Shown here: positions 1-6,806 of the stretch, piece after piece
Position numbering within the stretch: the first letter of the stretch is position 1
Layout: each line of letters begins with the position of its first letter
Assembly (NCBI GenBank): GCA_964553405.1
Contig: CAZKLS010000107.1
Span: forward strand, 1 to 9,360
DNA length: 9,360 nucleotides
DNA from: DATIRA01 sp964553405
Lineage (GTDB): Bacteria; Pseudomonadota; Gammaproteobacteria; Steroidobacterales; Steroidobacteraceae
Direction of reading: 5' to 3'
Translations under genes and position numbers: made by a program
Notes under the pieces: model-generated
What the model saw: the letters and a program-made list of their open reading frames with translations, nothing else
Told to the model about the DNA's origin: nothing
Databases searched by the model: none

Positions 1-600
1 GAGATCCGCGGCGCCGGCGAGCTGCTCGGCGAGGAGCAGAGCGGCCAGATCCAGGAGATCGGCTTCGCGCTGTACCTGGAGCTGCTCGAACGCGCGGTGT
101 CCGCGCTGCGCGACGGGCGCGCGCCGGAACTCGAGCGGCCGCTGCATCACGGGCCCGAGATCGACCTGCACCTGAGCGCGCTGCTGCCCGCGGAGTTCCT
201 GCCGGACGTCCACGCGCGGCTGGTCATGTACAAGCGGATCTCCGGCGTTCGCTCGCCCGCCGAGCTCGAGGACCTGCATGCAGAGACCGTGGACCGCTTC
301 GGGCCCCTGCCGGAACCGACCCGCAACCTGTTCCGGATCGCGCAGCTGCGGCTGCGGGCGGCCGGGATCGGCATCGAGCGGCTCGACACCGGGCCGGCCG
401 GAGGCTCGGTCAGCTTCACGGAGCAGACACGGATCGACCCCGGCGCGCTGATCCTGATGGTCCAGCGCAGCGGACGCAGCATGCGCTTCGACGGCCCGAA
501 CCGGATCCGCTTCTCCGGCAGCCTCGCCGCGGAGCAGCAGCGCTTCGAGTTCGCGGAAAAGCTGCTCGGCTCGCTCGAGTCCTGCCTCGCCCGCGACTGA
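1..600 (+). CDS. mfd: Transcription-repair coupling factor Mfd, C-terminal part
   Basis: Mfd is the ATP-driven translocase that pushes stalled RNA polymerase off damaged DNA and recruits UvrA. Only the last 199 residues are in the window; frame 1 is open from base 1 to the TGA at 598-600. The first residues (EIRGAGELLGEEQSGQ) match the end of the helicase/translocase module just after motif VI, where Mfd resembles RecG. The stretch from about residue 50 (PELERPLHHGPEIDLHLSAL, then LPDVHARLVMYKRIS) is the typical start of the C-terminal TRCF domain (D7), which masks the UvrA-binding surface. The C-terminus looks complete. An internal GTG at 97 is not the real start, because the reading frame and the homology continue upstream to the window edge. 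The gene converges with the minus-strand operon. Family assignment is secure; activity cannot be judged from this fragment. Confidence 0.96.
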   Translation, partial: EIRGAGELLGEEQSGQIQEIGFALYLELLERAVSALRDGRAPELERPLHHGPEIDLHLSALLPAEFLPDVHARLVMYKRISGVRSPAELEDLHAETVDRFGPLPEPTRNLFRIAQLRLRAAGIGIERLDTGPAGGSVSFTEQTRIDPGALILMVQRSGRSMRFDGPNRIRFSGSLAAEQQRFEFAEKLLGSLESCLARD

Positions 601-616
601 TCCGGCGACGGATCAG
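597..616. terminator. Hairpin shared by the two convergent stop codons
   Basis: CTGATCCG (597-604) and CGGATCAG (609-616) form a perfect 8-bp inverted repeat around the 4-nt loop GCGA. The mfd stop TGA (598-600) lies in the left arm and the minus-strand stop TGA (613-615) in the right arm. In the plus-strand RNA the loop is a GNRA tetraloop. No T-run follows on either side, so it is not a canonical intrinsic terminator. It could still mark or protect the 3' ends of both transcripts. The hairpin is seen directly; the terminator role is inferred. Confidence 0.45.
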
Positions 617-1476
617 CGGCCGGGCGCGCCGGCGACGGCTCGATTGCCGCCGTCCCGTTTCGCACGTTGCACGGCGTCGGACGCCGCATCCATGATGCTC
701 TCGCTCGTCGCGCCACGGGTCGGGCTAGAGACGACGATGCCGGCACTGGCCGTGAGGTAACGGCCCGTCGGCGAGCGCGGATGGTGAATCGCGAGCGCGC
801 GAATCCGGGACAGGATCGTCTGCGCATGACGCAGCGCAGCCGGCTCGTCCATCGCCGCGGCCAGCACGGCGAACTGGTCCTCGCCGAAGTGAGCCACGAC
901 GTCGCTTGCGCGCCGCATCGCCGAGGCGATCGTGCGGCCCACCTGTCGCAGCACGTTGTCCGTGGCGCCGCGGCCGAACACCTCGCGGTAGGCGGCGCAG
1001 GCATCGACGTCGAAGCGCATGACGGTGACCGCTCGCCCGTCGCGTTGCGCGATCGACCAGTCCCGCCTGAGCACCTCCAGGAAATGCTCGGGGGTCGCCA
1101 GGCCGCTCGAGCGGTCCAGCGCTGCGGCGAGCGCGCCGGGCGAACGCCGCGGCACGGGCCGGTAGAAGAGCGCGACCTTGCCCCCCTGCAGCAGCTGCGT
1201 CCAGCGCTCGCAGTCGACGCAGCTGCCGTCGCTGGCGCGGAGCATCACGCGCACGCCCATGCCTGCGCTGGTCAGCGTCGGATCGGCCGGAGCCTCGGCT
1301 TCGACCTCGTCGATGCGCCGTCCGGAGAACCAGTCCTCGGGAAGACGCAGCAGCGCGGCCAGCGTCGCATTGACGTAGGCGAAGCAGGCCGCGCCGTCGC
1401 GGCTCTCGGCGATCGCGATGCCGTCAGGGGCCTGTTGCAGCAACTCTGCCAGGATGCGGGGATCAATCGAGGTCAT
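613..1476 (-). CDS. PAS plus degenerate GGDEF domain protein, possible c-di-GMP receptor
   Basis: The product has 287 aa with no evident signal peptide or membrane segment, so it is probably cytoplasmic. Residues about 10-110 look like a PAS sensor domain (APDGIAIAES, then FAYVNATLAALL). Residues about 120-282 are a GGDEF fold: the FDVD strand (D156, D158), and a C-terminal TASAGIVVSS strand followed by AKRDGGNRA. The signature GG(D/E)EF is GEDQF (198-202), and the usual FKxxND substrate-binding segment after FDVD is CAAYRE. Diguanylate cyclase activity is therefore doubtful. The inhibitory I-site RxxD is intact (R189-A-S-D192), spaced as in PleD. The inference is a c-di-GMP-binding or regulatory protein rather than a synthase. 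It is the last gene of the operon, 17 bp after nagZ, with a weak GGAAA upstream of its ATG. A weakly active cyclase is not excluded. Confidence 0.85.
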   Translation of the reverse strand: MTSIDPRILAELLQQAPDGIAIAESRDGAACFAYVNATLAALLRLPEDWFSGRRIDEVEAEAPADPTLTSAGMGVRVMLRASDGSCVDCERWTQLLQGGKVALFYRPVPRRSPGALAAALDRSSGLATPEHFLEVLRRDWSIAQRDGRAVTVMRFDVDACAAYREVFGRGATDNVLRQVGRTIASAMRRASDVVAHFGEDQFAVLAAAMDEPAALRHAQTILSRIRALAIHHPRSPTGRYLTASAGIVVSSPTRGATSESIMDAASDAVQRAKRDGGNRAVAGAPGR

Positions 1477-1493
1477 GCGCAGTTTCCGGCCCG

Positions 1494-2537
1494 CTAGGCG
1501 TCAAGCTGTAGTCTAGGCGCATCCATGCAGTGATCGATGGCCTGGCGGCACTCCCGCCAGCGAGTACTGCCAAGCAGTTCTCGCCTTGAGGGGGCGTCCC
1601 GCCCGTGCAGCCGGACCAGCCGCACCTGGCTCAGCGGATCCGCTGCCCCCTCGAGCTCCTCCAGCGTCTCGAGCACGCCCGGACGGTCGTTGCAGACCGA
1701 CAGCACGTCGCAGCCGGCCGACAGCGCCGCCGCAGCCCGCTCGTGGATCCGGCCGGCGAAGGCCGCGCCGCCCATGCTGAGATCGTCGGAGAACACGGCC
1801 CCGGTGAAGCCGAGATTCCAGCGCAGCTCCTGCTGGATCCAGCGCTTGGAGAAACCCGCCGGCGCATCGTCCACCTCGGGAAACAGCACGTGCGCGACCA
1901 TCACCGCCGGCAGGCCGTTCGCGATCAGTCGCCGGTACGGCAGCAGCTCGCCGTCCAGCGCCTCGAGCGGGCGGCGATCCACCGGCAGCGCCTTGTGCGA
2001 GTCGGCGACCACGGCCCCGTGGCCCGGGAAGTGCTTCGCGGTCGCGGCCATGCCCGCCGAGCGCATGCCCTGCATGCAGGCCAGCGCCAGCGTCGCGACG
2101 ACCTCCGGATCGCGATGGTAGGCGCGATCCCCGATGACCTCGCTGACGCCGTGGTCGAGATCCACACAGGGCGCGAAACTCAGGTCGACGCCGGCGGCGC
2201 GCAGCTCCGCTGCGAGCAGCCAGCCGCACTGCCAGGCGAGGCGGCGCCCGGCCTCCGGATTCAGGTCGTAGGCGTGGCCGATCGCGCGCTGCGGTGGCAG
2301 CGCGGTGAAGGCCTCGCGGAAGCGCTGGACGCGGCCGCCCTCGTGATCCACCGTCACGAGCAGCGCGGGACTGCGGATTGAGCGGATCTCCGCGACCAGC
2401 GTCTCGAGTTGCGCCGGGCTCTCGTAGTTGCGGCTGAACAGGATCACCGCGCCGACCAGCGGATGCGACAGCACGCGACGGTCCTCGTCGGTGAGGCCCG
2501 TGCCCGCCACGTCGACCATCAGCGGTCCCAGCGTCAT
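1494..2537 (-). CDS. nagZ: Beta-N-acetylhexosaminidase NagZ (GH3)
   Basis: Cytoplasmic glycoside hydrolase family 3 enzyme that removes GlcNAc from GlcNAc-1,6-anhydroMurNAc-peptides in peptidoglycan recycling. In many gammaproteobacteria its products feed AmpR/AmpC beta-lactamase control. The 347 aa are close to the roughly 340 aa of E. coli NagZ. Visible motifs: VDHEGGRVQRF (63-73), the NagZ loop KHFPGHG (168-174) with the Asp-x-His dyad D179/H181, and FSDDLSM (249-255), whose first Asp (D251) is the expected nucleophile. The TIM barrel appears complete and all key residues are present. The ATG at 2537 overlaps the stop of the preceding CYTH gene by 4 bp (ATGA). A GGGGAG ribosome-binding site (2546-2551) lies 8 nt upstream, inside the CYTH coding sequence, which supports translational coupling. 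Confidence 0.96.
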   Translation of the reverse strand: MTLGPLMVDVAGTGLTDEDRRVLSHPLVGAVILFSRNYESPAQLETLVAEIRSIRSPALLVTVDHEGGRVQRFREAFTALPPQRAIGHAYDLNPEAGRRLAWQCGWLLAAELRAAGVDLSFAPCVDLDHGVSEVIGDRAYHRDPEVVATLALACMQGMRSAGMAATAKHFPGHGAVVADSHKALPVDRRPLEALDGELLPYRRLIANGLPAVMVAHVLFPEVDDAPAGFSKRWIQQELRWNLGFTGAVFSDDLSMGGAAFAGRIHERAAAALSAGCDVLSVCNDRPGVLETLEELEGAADPLSQVRLVRLHGRDAPSRRELLGSTRWRECRQAIDHCMDAPRLQLDA

Positions 2538-2797
2538 GGTCCGGGCTCCCCGCCACTGCCTGCTGACCAGCCGGCCCAGGGATGCCGGGCCAGGTAAGAG
2601 TTGAAGTATCGCTGATCGAGCGTGACCTCGGTACCGAGCCAGGGCGGCCGGGCGAAGACCTCATCCTCGCGCTCGAGNNNNNNNNNNNNNNNNNNNNNNN
2701 NNNNNNNNNNNNNNNNNNNNNNNNNNNNNNNNNNNNNNNNNNNNNNNNNNNNNNNNNNNNNNNNNNNNNNNNNNNNNCGCTCGATCTCGATCGCCAT
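2534..2797 (-). CDS. CYTH-domain protein (triphosphate tunnel metalloenzyme), centre lost in assembly gap
   Basis: Two fragments flank the run of Ns. On the 5' side the ATG at 2797 gives MAIEIER (the last codon is CGN, which is always Arg). This is the start of the CYTH signature ExExK (E4, E6; the Lys would fall in the gap). On the 3' side 47 residues follow, beginning LEREDEVFARPPWLG and including TLDQRYFNSYLARHPW, which matches the C-terminus of short bacterial CYTH proteins such as the Nitrosomonas europaea triphosphatase. These proteins bind a triphosphate and a divalent metal inside a beta barrel and often hydrolyse inorganic triphosphate; the substrate here is unknown. From memory such proteins have about 155-160 aa, so about 100 residues are missing. 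The start is 12 bp after the rlmD stop, with a GAGGGG-like site. The stop overlaps nagZ as ATGA. Family call is fairly sure; intactness cannot be shown. Confidence 0.8.
   Translation of the reverse strand: MAIEIEXXXXXXXXXXXXXXXXXXXXXXXXXXXXXXXXXXLEREDEVFARPPWLGTEVTLDQRYFNSYLARHPWAGWSAGSGGEPGP
2678..2777. other. Assembly gap of exactly 100 Ns
   Basis: Bases 2678-2777 are all N. A length of exactly 100 is the usual scaffold placeholder for a gap of unknown size. The flanks encode the two ends of one CYTH-family gene. The real missing DNA is therefore probably nearer 300 bp, unless the gene is rearranged. Coordinates to the right of the gap are shifted accordingly relative to the true chromosome. 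Confidence 0.97.
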
Positions 2798-2809
2798 GCC
2801 GCCGGCCCC

Positions 2810-4126
2810 TCAGCGCTCGAAGAGCGCCATCGCCTCGCTGTGAACCGTATGAGGGAACATGTCCATGATGCCGGCCGCCGCCAGCCGGAAGCCGTGCTCG
2901 TGCACCAGCCGTCCCGCGTCCCTGGCCAGCGTCGCGGGGTTGCAGGAAACGTACACGACGCGACCGGCCCCGCTCGTGGCGATCACGCCGAGCACCTGCT
3001 CTGCACCGGCTCGCGGCGGATCGAGCAGCACGGCATCGTAACGACGGCCCGCCCACTCCAGGCCCGAGCAATCCTGCGACAGATCGGCGACGTGAAAGCA
3101 CGCATTGCCGAGGGCGTTGTCACGAGCGTTGGCGCGGGCCCGCTCGACCAGCCCCGGGTCGCCCTCGACGCCCGCGACCTGCTGCGCATGCCGCGCCAGC
3201 GGCAGCGAGAAATTGCCGAGCCCGCTGTACAGGTCCAGGATCGTGTCATCGGACCCGGCGCCGAGCAGCCTGATCGCCTGCGCGATCATCGCCTCGTTGA
3301 TCCGCGCATTCACCTGCAGGAAGTCGGTCGGCTCGAACGCGATTCGCAGGTCGTAGTCAGGCAGCGAGTAGCCGAGCGCCGCTGCGCCCCCGGTGAGCGG
3401 AACGATCGAATCCGGGCCACCACTCTGCAGGTACAGTCTGACCGGCCACGCCGCCTCGAACGCGCGCAGTCGCCCGAGGTCGTCGTCCGTCGGTGGCGAG
3501 AGCACCCGCAACACCAGAGCGGACACCGCGTCGGTCACGGCAAGCTCGATCTGCGGCACGCGATTCGCGATGCTGAGGCCCTCGATCAGCCTCGCCAGCG
3601 GCTCGATAAGCCGGTCGGCCGGGCTGGCCAGGACGCGGCACTCGGCGAGGTCGGCCACGTACGGTGCCGAGCGCTCGCGGAAGCCCACCACGACCTTCTG
3701 CTTGCGCAGCACGTACTTGGCACCCAGCCGGGCCCTGCGCCGGTAATGCCAGACGGGGCCGGTCAACGGATCGAGCACGGTGTCCGGCACCACGCGGCCG
3801 ATGCGCTCGAGATCCTCGAGCAGCCGCGCCTGCTTGAAGTCCAGCTGTGCCGGCGGCGCGAGGTGCTGCAGCGCACAGCCGCCACAGGTTCCGAAATGCG
3901 GACAGGCCGCCGGCACGCGCTCGCTCGACGGCTGCAGGACCTCCACCAGCACGGCCTCGTCGTAATTCCGCTGCCGTCGCGTGCGCCGCAGCAGCACGCG
4001 CTCGCCGGGCAACGCATCGGCCACGAACACCGCCTTGCCGTCCAGCCTGGCTACGCCGTGACCCTGCTCGGTGAGCTCGATGATCTCGGCCTGCTCCGGT
4101 GCTGCGCTGCGCCGAACCCTGTTCAC
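2810..4126 (-). CDS. rlmD: 23S rRNA (uracil-1939-C5) methyltransferase RlmD (RumA)
   Basis: SAM-dependent enzyme that makes m5U1939 in 23S rRNA. With the GTG start at 4126 it has 438 aa (E. coli RlmD, 433). An N-terminal TRAM-like RNA-binding domain (about 10-65) comes first. The [4Fe-4S] ligands follow as CPHFGTCGGC plus a later Cys (C75, C81, C84, C163). The methyltransferase domain contains ILDLYSGLGNFSLPLA (about 296-311, SAM binding), LLDPPRAG (about 367-374), and VSCNP with the catalytic Cys at about 395. The C-terminal HSEAMALFER carries the expected general-base Glu. The frame is open further upstream to an ATG at 4204, but that would overlap the exonuclease by 82 bp. The GTG at 4126 overlaps its stop by 4 bp (GTGA), with GGAGG at 4140-4144, and fits the family N-terminus. 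Confidence 0.95.
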   Translation of the reverse strand: MNRVRRSAAPEQAEIIELTEQGHGVARLDGKAVFVADALPGERVLLRRTRRQRNYDEAVLVEVLQPSSERVPAACPHFGTCGGCALQHLAPPAQLDFKQARLLEDLERIGRVVPDTVLDPLTGPVWHYRRRARLGAKYVLRKQKVVVGFRERSAPYVADLAECRVLASPADRLIEPLARLIEGLSIANRVPQIELAVTDAVSALVLRVLSPPTDDDLGRLRAFEAAWPVRLYLQSGGPDSIVPLTGGAAALGYSLPDYDLRIAFEPTDFLQVNARINEAMIAQAIRLLGAGSDDTILDLYSGLGNFSLPLARHAQQVAGVEGDPGLVERARANARDNALGNACFHVADLSQDCSGLEWAGRRYDAVLLDPPRAGAEQVLGVIATSGAGRVVYVSCNPATLARDAGRLVHEHGFRLAAAGIMDMFPHTVHSEAMALFER

Positions 4127-4905
4127 GTCGCCTGCCACGCCTCCAGGAACTTCTGCAGGTGAGGCAGACGCGCCTCGTGCATCCACTCGCGGACCATGTC
4201 GCACTCCGCGTCGTGCGCGGCATGCGTCAGGCGGCCGCGCAGCAGCTCGAACCGCAGGTAGATCAGGTAAGTGTTGATGACGTCCGTCTCGCAGTAGTCC
4301 CGGATATCTGCGATCCGGCCCTCGAGATATGCATCCCAGACCTGCTCGCCGCTCGCGCCGGACTTGCCCGGCAAGCCGAGCAATTGGGCCATCGAGTCGA
4401 GCCCGACCCGGCCCCGGCCCTGGAAGCCGGACAGCACGTCCATCAGGTCGATGTGCCGCCAGTGGTAACGGCTGAGGTAGTTGTTCCAGCGGAAAGCCGG
4501 GTCCTCGTCGCCGGTTTCCCAGAATCGCCGGGCCTGCAGGCCGTGCCGCATCGCGCGGTAATGCAGGACCGGCAGGTCGAACCCGTTGCCGTTCCAGCTC
4601 ACCAGCGTCGGCGTCGAGCGCTCGATGCCATCGAAGAACCGCCGCACGAGTTCCGATTCAGTGGCATCCGGCTCACCGAGGCTGCAGGCCCTGAAGCCGT
4701 CGCGGCCGCGCATCGCGACCGAAATGGCCACCACCCGGTGCTGCTCCAGCGAGAGGAACTCCGACCCGGTCTGCTCTCGCTGCCGCGTCTGCATCACGTA
4801 GCCGACCTGCTTGTCCGTCAGGCCCTCGAGGCCGTGCCGCAACCTGCCGAACTCGACGTCCGGAACGGTCTCGATGTCGAAGACGAGCACGGTACCCAAA
4901 GTCAT
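4123..4905 (-). CDS. Predicted DEDDy 3'-5' exonuclease, PolB-exonuclease-like
   Basis: The 260-aa protein belongs to the family described as a predicted 3'-5' exonuclease related to the exonuclease domain of PolB (DNA_pol_B_exo2 type). The DEDDy residues are visible: FDIET (D10, E12), SWNGNGFDLPVL (D110), and DYCETDV giving Tyr-x3-Asp (Y204, D208). The arrangement predicts a two-metal nuclease acting on DNA or RNA 3' ends. No polymerase domain is attached. The true substrate is not established for this family as far as I know. The ATG at 4905 lies 3 bp after the acpS stop, with GGGAG 6 nt upstream inside acpS. Its stop overlaps the GTG of rlmD. Family call is strong; function is inferred from the catalytic residues only. 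Confidence 0.9.
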   Translation of the reverse strand: MTLGTVLVFDIETVPDVEFGRLRHGLEGLTDKQVGYVMQTRQREQTGSEFLSLEQHRVVAISVAMRGRDGFRACSLGEPDATESELVRRFFDGIERSTPTLVSWNGNGFDLPVLHYRAMRHGLQARRFWETGDEDPAFRWNNYLSRYHWRHIDLMDVLSGFQGRGRVGLDSMAQLLGLPGKSGASGEQVWDAYLEGRIADIRDYCETDVINTYLIYLRFELLRGRLTHAAHDAECDMVREWMHEARLPHLQKFLEAWQAT

Positions 4906-4908
4906 GAC

Positions 4909-5292
4909 TCACTCCCGCCGCATCAACACGGCAACGGCGACGACGAGTCCCGCCTCGTCCGTCAGCGTGACGTGGGCCTCGCCGGCCCCGAGCCGGTCAC
5001 GGACCTGGCGGCCTCGCTCCGACCAGCGCACCTCGGGACGACCCCAGGCATCGGGAACGATTCCAACGTCGCGTATCCACACGCCGTGCGCGAAGCCCGT
5101 GCCCAGCGCCTTGACGATCGCCTCCTTGGCCGCGAACCGCATGGCAAGGAACCGGACCGGACGCCGGTGACCCCGAAAGCCCTCCTCCTCCTCCGGCATC
5201 AGCAGGCGGCTGGCGAAGCGCTCGCCGTAGCGCTCGTAGACATGGCGTACCCGCTCGAGCTGCACGACGTCCGTGCCGATGCCGAAGATCAT
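4909..5292 (-). CDS. acpS: Holo-[acyl-carrier-protein] synthase AcpS
   Basis: Transfers 4'-phosphopantetheine from CoA to a serine of apo-ACP, switching on fatty acid synthesis. The 127 aa are normal for the group I PPTase family. Motifs: GIGTDVV with the metal-binding D8, and RFAAKEAIVKALGTG (52-66) with E57 and K61. The C-terminal strand HVTLTDEAGLVVA (107-119) corresponds to the usual HVSxSHE segment. The ATG at 5292 is 10 bp after the pdxJ stop, with a GGGAAG ribosome-binding site. The pdxJ-acpS pairing is the standard gammaproteobacterial order. Confidence 0.96.
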   Translation of the reverse strand: MIFGIGTDVVQLERVRHVYERYGERFASRLLMPEEEEGFRGHRRPVRFLAMRFAAKEAIVKALGTGFAHGVWIRDVGIVPDAWGRPEVRWSERGRQVRDRLGAGEAHVTLTDEAGLVVAVAVLMRRE

Positions 5293-5302
5293 GCTTCCCG
5301 CC

Positions 5303-6055
5303 TCAGCCGAACGAGGCTCTGGCGGGCCTCGCCTCGCGCATCAGTGTCTTCATTTCGCGCACCGCCGCGCCAAACCCGTCCACCAGCGCTCGCGCGACGA
5401 TCGCATGACCGATGTTCAGCTCGACGATCTCGGCAATCGCGGCGACGGGCTGCACGTTGTGGTAGTGCAGGCCGTGCCCGGCGTGGACCGTGAGGCCGAG
5501 GCTGGCGCCGAGACGAGCCGCGGCCACCAGGCGGGCCAGTTCCGTCGCCTGGCGTTCACCGGTCGACTCCGCGTAGGCCCCGGTGTGCAGCTCCACGACC
5601 GGCGCCCCGATTGCAGCGGCCGCCTCGAGCTGCCTCGGATCCGGATCCAGGAACAGCGACACGCGGATGGCCGACTCCGCGAGCGCGGCGCAGAACTCCC
5701 GCAGGCTGTCCACCTGCCCCGCGGCGTCGAGTCCGCCTTCGGTCGTCAGCTCCTCGCGCCGCTCCGGCACCAGGCAACAGTCCTGCGGGCGGATTCTGCG
5801 CGCGATCGCCAGCATTTCGCCGCTCATCGCCATTTCCAGGTTCATGCGCGTCTGCAGCGCGGCGCGGATGCGCTCGACGTCGTGGTCCTGGATGTGCCGA
5901 CGATCCTCGCGCAGGTGCAGCGTGATGCTGTCGGCGCCCGACTGCTCCGCGACCAGCGCTGCCAGCAGCGGGTCGGGGAAGCGGGCCCGGCGGACCTGTC
6001 GCAGCGTGGCGACATGATCGATGTTTACCCCCAGTCCGATCGTCTGCTGCGTCAA
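5303..6055 (-). CDS. pdxJ: Pyridoxine 5'-phosphate synthase PdxJ, TTG start
   Basis: Condenses 3-amino-1-deoxyacetone phosphate with 1-deoxy-D-xylulose 5-phosphate in the DXP-dependent vitamin B6 pathway. The 250 aa form a TIM barrel of normal length. Conserved blocks: GVNIDHVATLRQ (9-20), ITLHLREDRRHI (44-55, catalytic H47), NLEMA (72-76, E74), VPERREELTTEGGLD (96-110), ELHTGAYA (155-162), HAGHGLHYHNV (191-201, H194) and ELNIGHAIVARAL. The start is TTG at 6055, one base after the recO stop. No ATG or GTG exists in frame between an upstream stop (6098-6100) and the conserved N-terminus. A strong AAGGAGG site (6061-6067) sits 5 nt before the TTG. Confidence 0.96.
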   Translation of the reverse strand: MTQQTIGLGVNIDHVATLRQVRRARFPDPLLAALVAEQSGADSITLHLREDRRHIQDHDVERIRAALQTRMNLEMAMSGEMLAIARRIRPQDCCLVPERREELTTEGGLDAAGQVDSLREFCAALAESAIRVSLFLDPDPRQLEAAAAIGAPVVELHTGAYAESTGERQATELARLVAAARLGASLGLTVHAGHGLHYHNVQPVAAIAEIVELNIGHAIVARALVDGFGAAVREMKTLMREARPARASFG

Positions 6056-6056
6056 G

Positions 6057-6806
6057 TCAGCCTCCTTCGGCCACGTCGCCGTGCAGGCGCATCGCCATCA
6101 GCACGTCGCGGGTCCTGAGCGCCCTGCCCTCCAGCGCCTGGTCCAGCGCCGCCCGCAGCAGGCGCCGGGCATCCGCCAGGCTGCGCGGGTCGCGAAGCTC
6201 CTCACGGGCCAGCGAGACGAGCGAGGCACCGGAAAATACCAAGGATCCCTCGCACACTCCATCCAGCCGCTCGGCGCCACCGTCCAGCCGGTAGCGGTAA
6301 CTGCAGCCGGGCTCGAGCGGCGCGCCGTGCGAGGCATCGGTCCCGAGACTCAGCCCCCAGCCGAGGTGCTCCAGCAGCCGCTTCTCGAACAGGCGCAGCG
6401 GTCGCGAGATCTCGACCGACGGGTCGCCGAGCGCAAGCAGCAGTTGCCGGTACTCGCGGTAGATTTCCGGCTGCGAGTCGCCACGTGCCAGCAGCCGCAT
6501 CAGCAGTTCGTTGGCATAGAAGCCGCTCATCAGGCGGTCACCGGCCAGCTGTCGCGGCGGCTCGCTGCGCTCGACGGCGGTGAGCTGCCCCGCCTCGCCG
6601 CGGCCGCTCCAGGAGACGAGCAGCCCCGTGAACGGCTGCAGCACGCCGGCCCAGCCGGAAGAAGAGCGCCGCGCCGCGCGCGCGAAAACCGTGTAGCGAC
6701 CGTGATCGTGGGTCAGCAGCTCGAGGATGCGGCTCGAATCGCGCCAGGGATGGTGATGCAACAGGAAGGCCGGCTGGAGACTGACGCGTCGGGCCGAGGC
6801 ACTCAC
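6057..6806 (-). CDS. recO: DNA repair protein RecO
   Basis: RecO works with RecR and RecF to load RecA on SSB-coated single-stranded DNA and anneals complementary strands. The 249 aa are close to the 242 of E. coli. The N-terminal OB fold (about 8-80) shows the typical AFLLHHHPWRDSSRILELLT (13-32) and GRYTVFARAARR (36-47). The helical middle has SGFYANELLMRLL (94-106), and the C-terminal region includes RLFEKRLLEHLGW. The zinc-binding cysteines of some RecO proteins (Deinococcus type) are absent, as is usual in gammaproteobacteria. The GTG at 6806 overlaps the era stop by 4 bp (GTGA), and no better start is available before the conserved fold. The era-recO order is standard. Confidence 0.93.
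   Translation of the reverse strand: MSASARRVSLQPAFLLHHHPWRDSSRILELLTHDHGRYTVFARAARRSSSGWAGVLQPFTGLLVSWSGRGEAGQLTAVERSEPPRQLAGDRLMSGFYANELLMRLLARGDSQPEIYREYRQLLLALGDPSVEISRPLRLFEKRLLEHLGWGLSLGTDASHGAPLEPGCSYRYRLDGGAERLDGVCEGSLVFSGASLVSLAREELRDPRSLADARRLLRAALDQALEGRALRTRDVLMAMRLHGDVAEGG
6061..6067 (-). promoter_or_regulatory. Strong ribosome-binding site fixing the pdxJ TTG start
   Basis: AAGGAGG on the minus strand lies inside the last codons of recO, 5 nt before the pdxJ TTG. It settles the otherwise unusual TTG start and probably compensates for the weak initiation codon. Confidence 0.8.

Noticed and set aside
601..612. Canonical intrinsic terminator between mfd and the operon end
   Set aside because: A hairpin is present but no T-run follows on either strand, so only a terminator-like hairpin is reported, at lower confidence.
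667..1497. Plus-strand open frame of 276 codons opposite the GGDEF gene
   Set aside because: The minus-strand frame has PAS and GGDEF features; the opposite frame is rich in Arg, Ala and His without any recognisable fold.
2069..2080. Perfect 12-bp palindrome CCTGCATGCAGG inside nagZ
   Set aside because: It has no loop, is explained by the codons for Cys-Met-Gln with GC-rich third positions, and has no partner or repeat that would suggest a binding site.
2582..4162. Long plus-strand open frame of 526 codons opposite the CYTH gene and rlmD
   Set aside because: It reads through the N run, has a composition typical of the antisense of GC-rich coding DNA, and shows no recognisable domain, while rlmD on the other strand has all its catalytic motifs.
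4127..4204. Possible longer N-terminus of rlmD starting at ATG 4204
   Set aside because: It would overlap the exonuclease by 82 bp and adds residues with no family similarity; the GTG at 4126 with GTGA overlap and GGAGG fits better.
4099..5493. Plus-strand open frame of 464 codons opposite the exonuclease and acpS
   Set aside because: Antisense to three clearly conserved genes; no family motif is visible and GC-rich codon bias explains the lack of stops.
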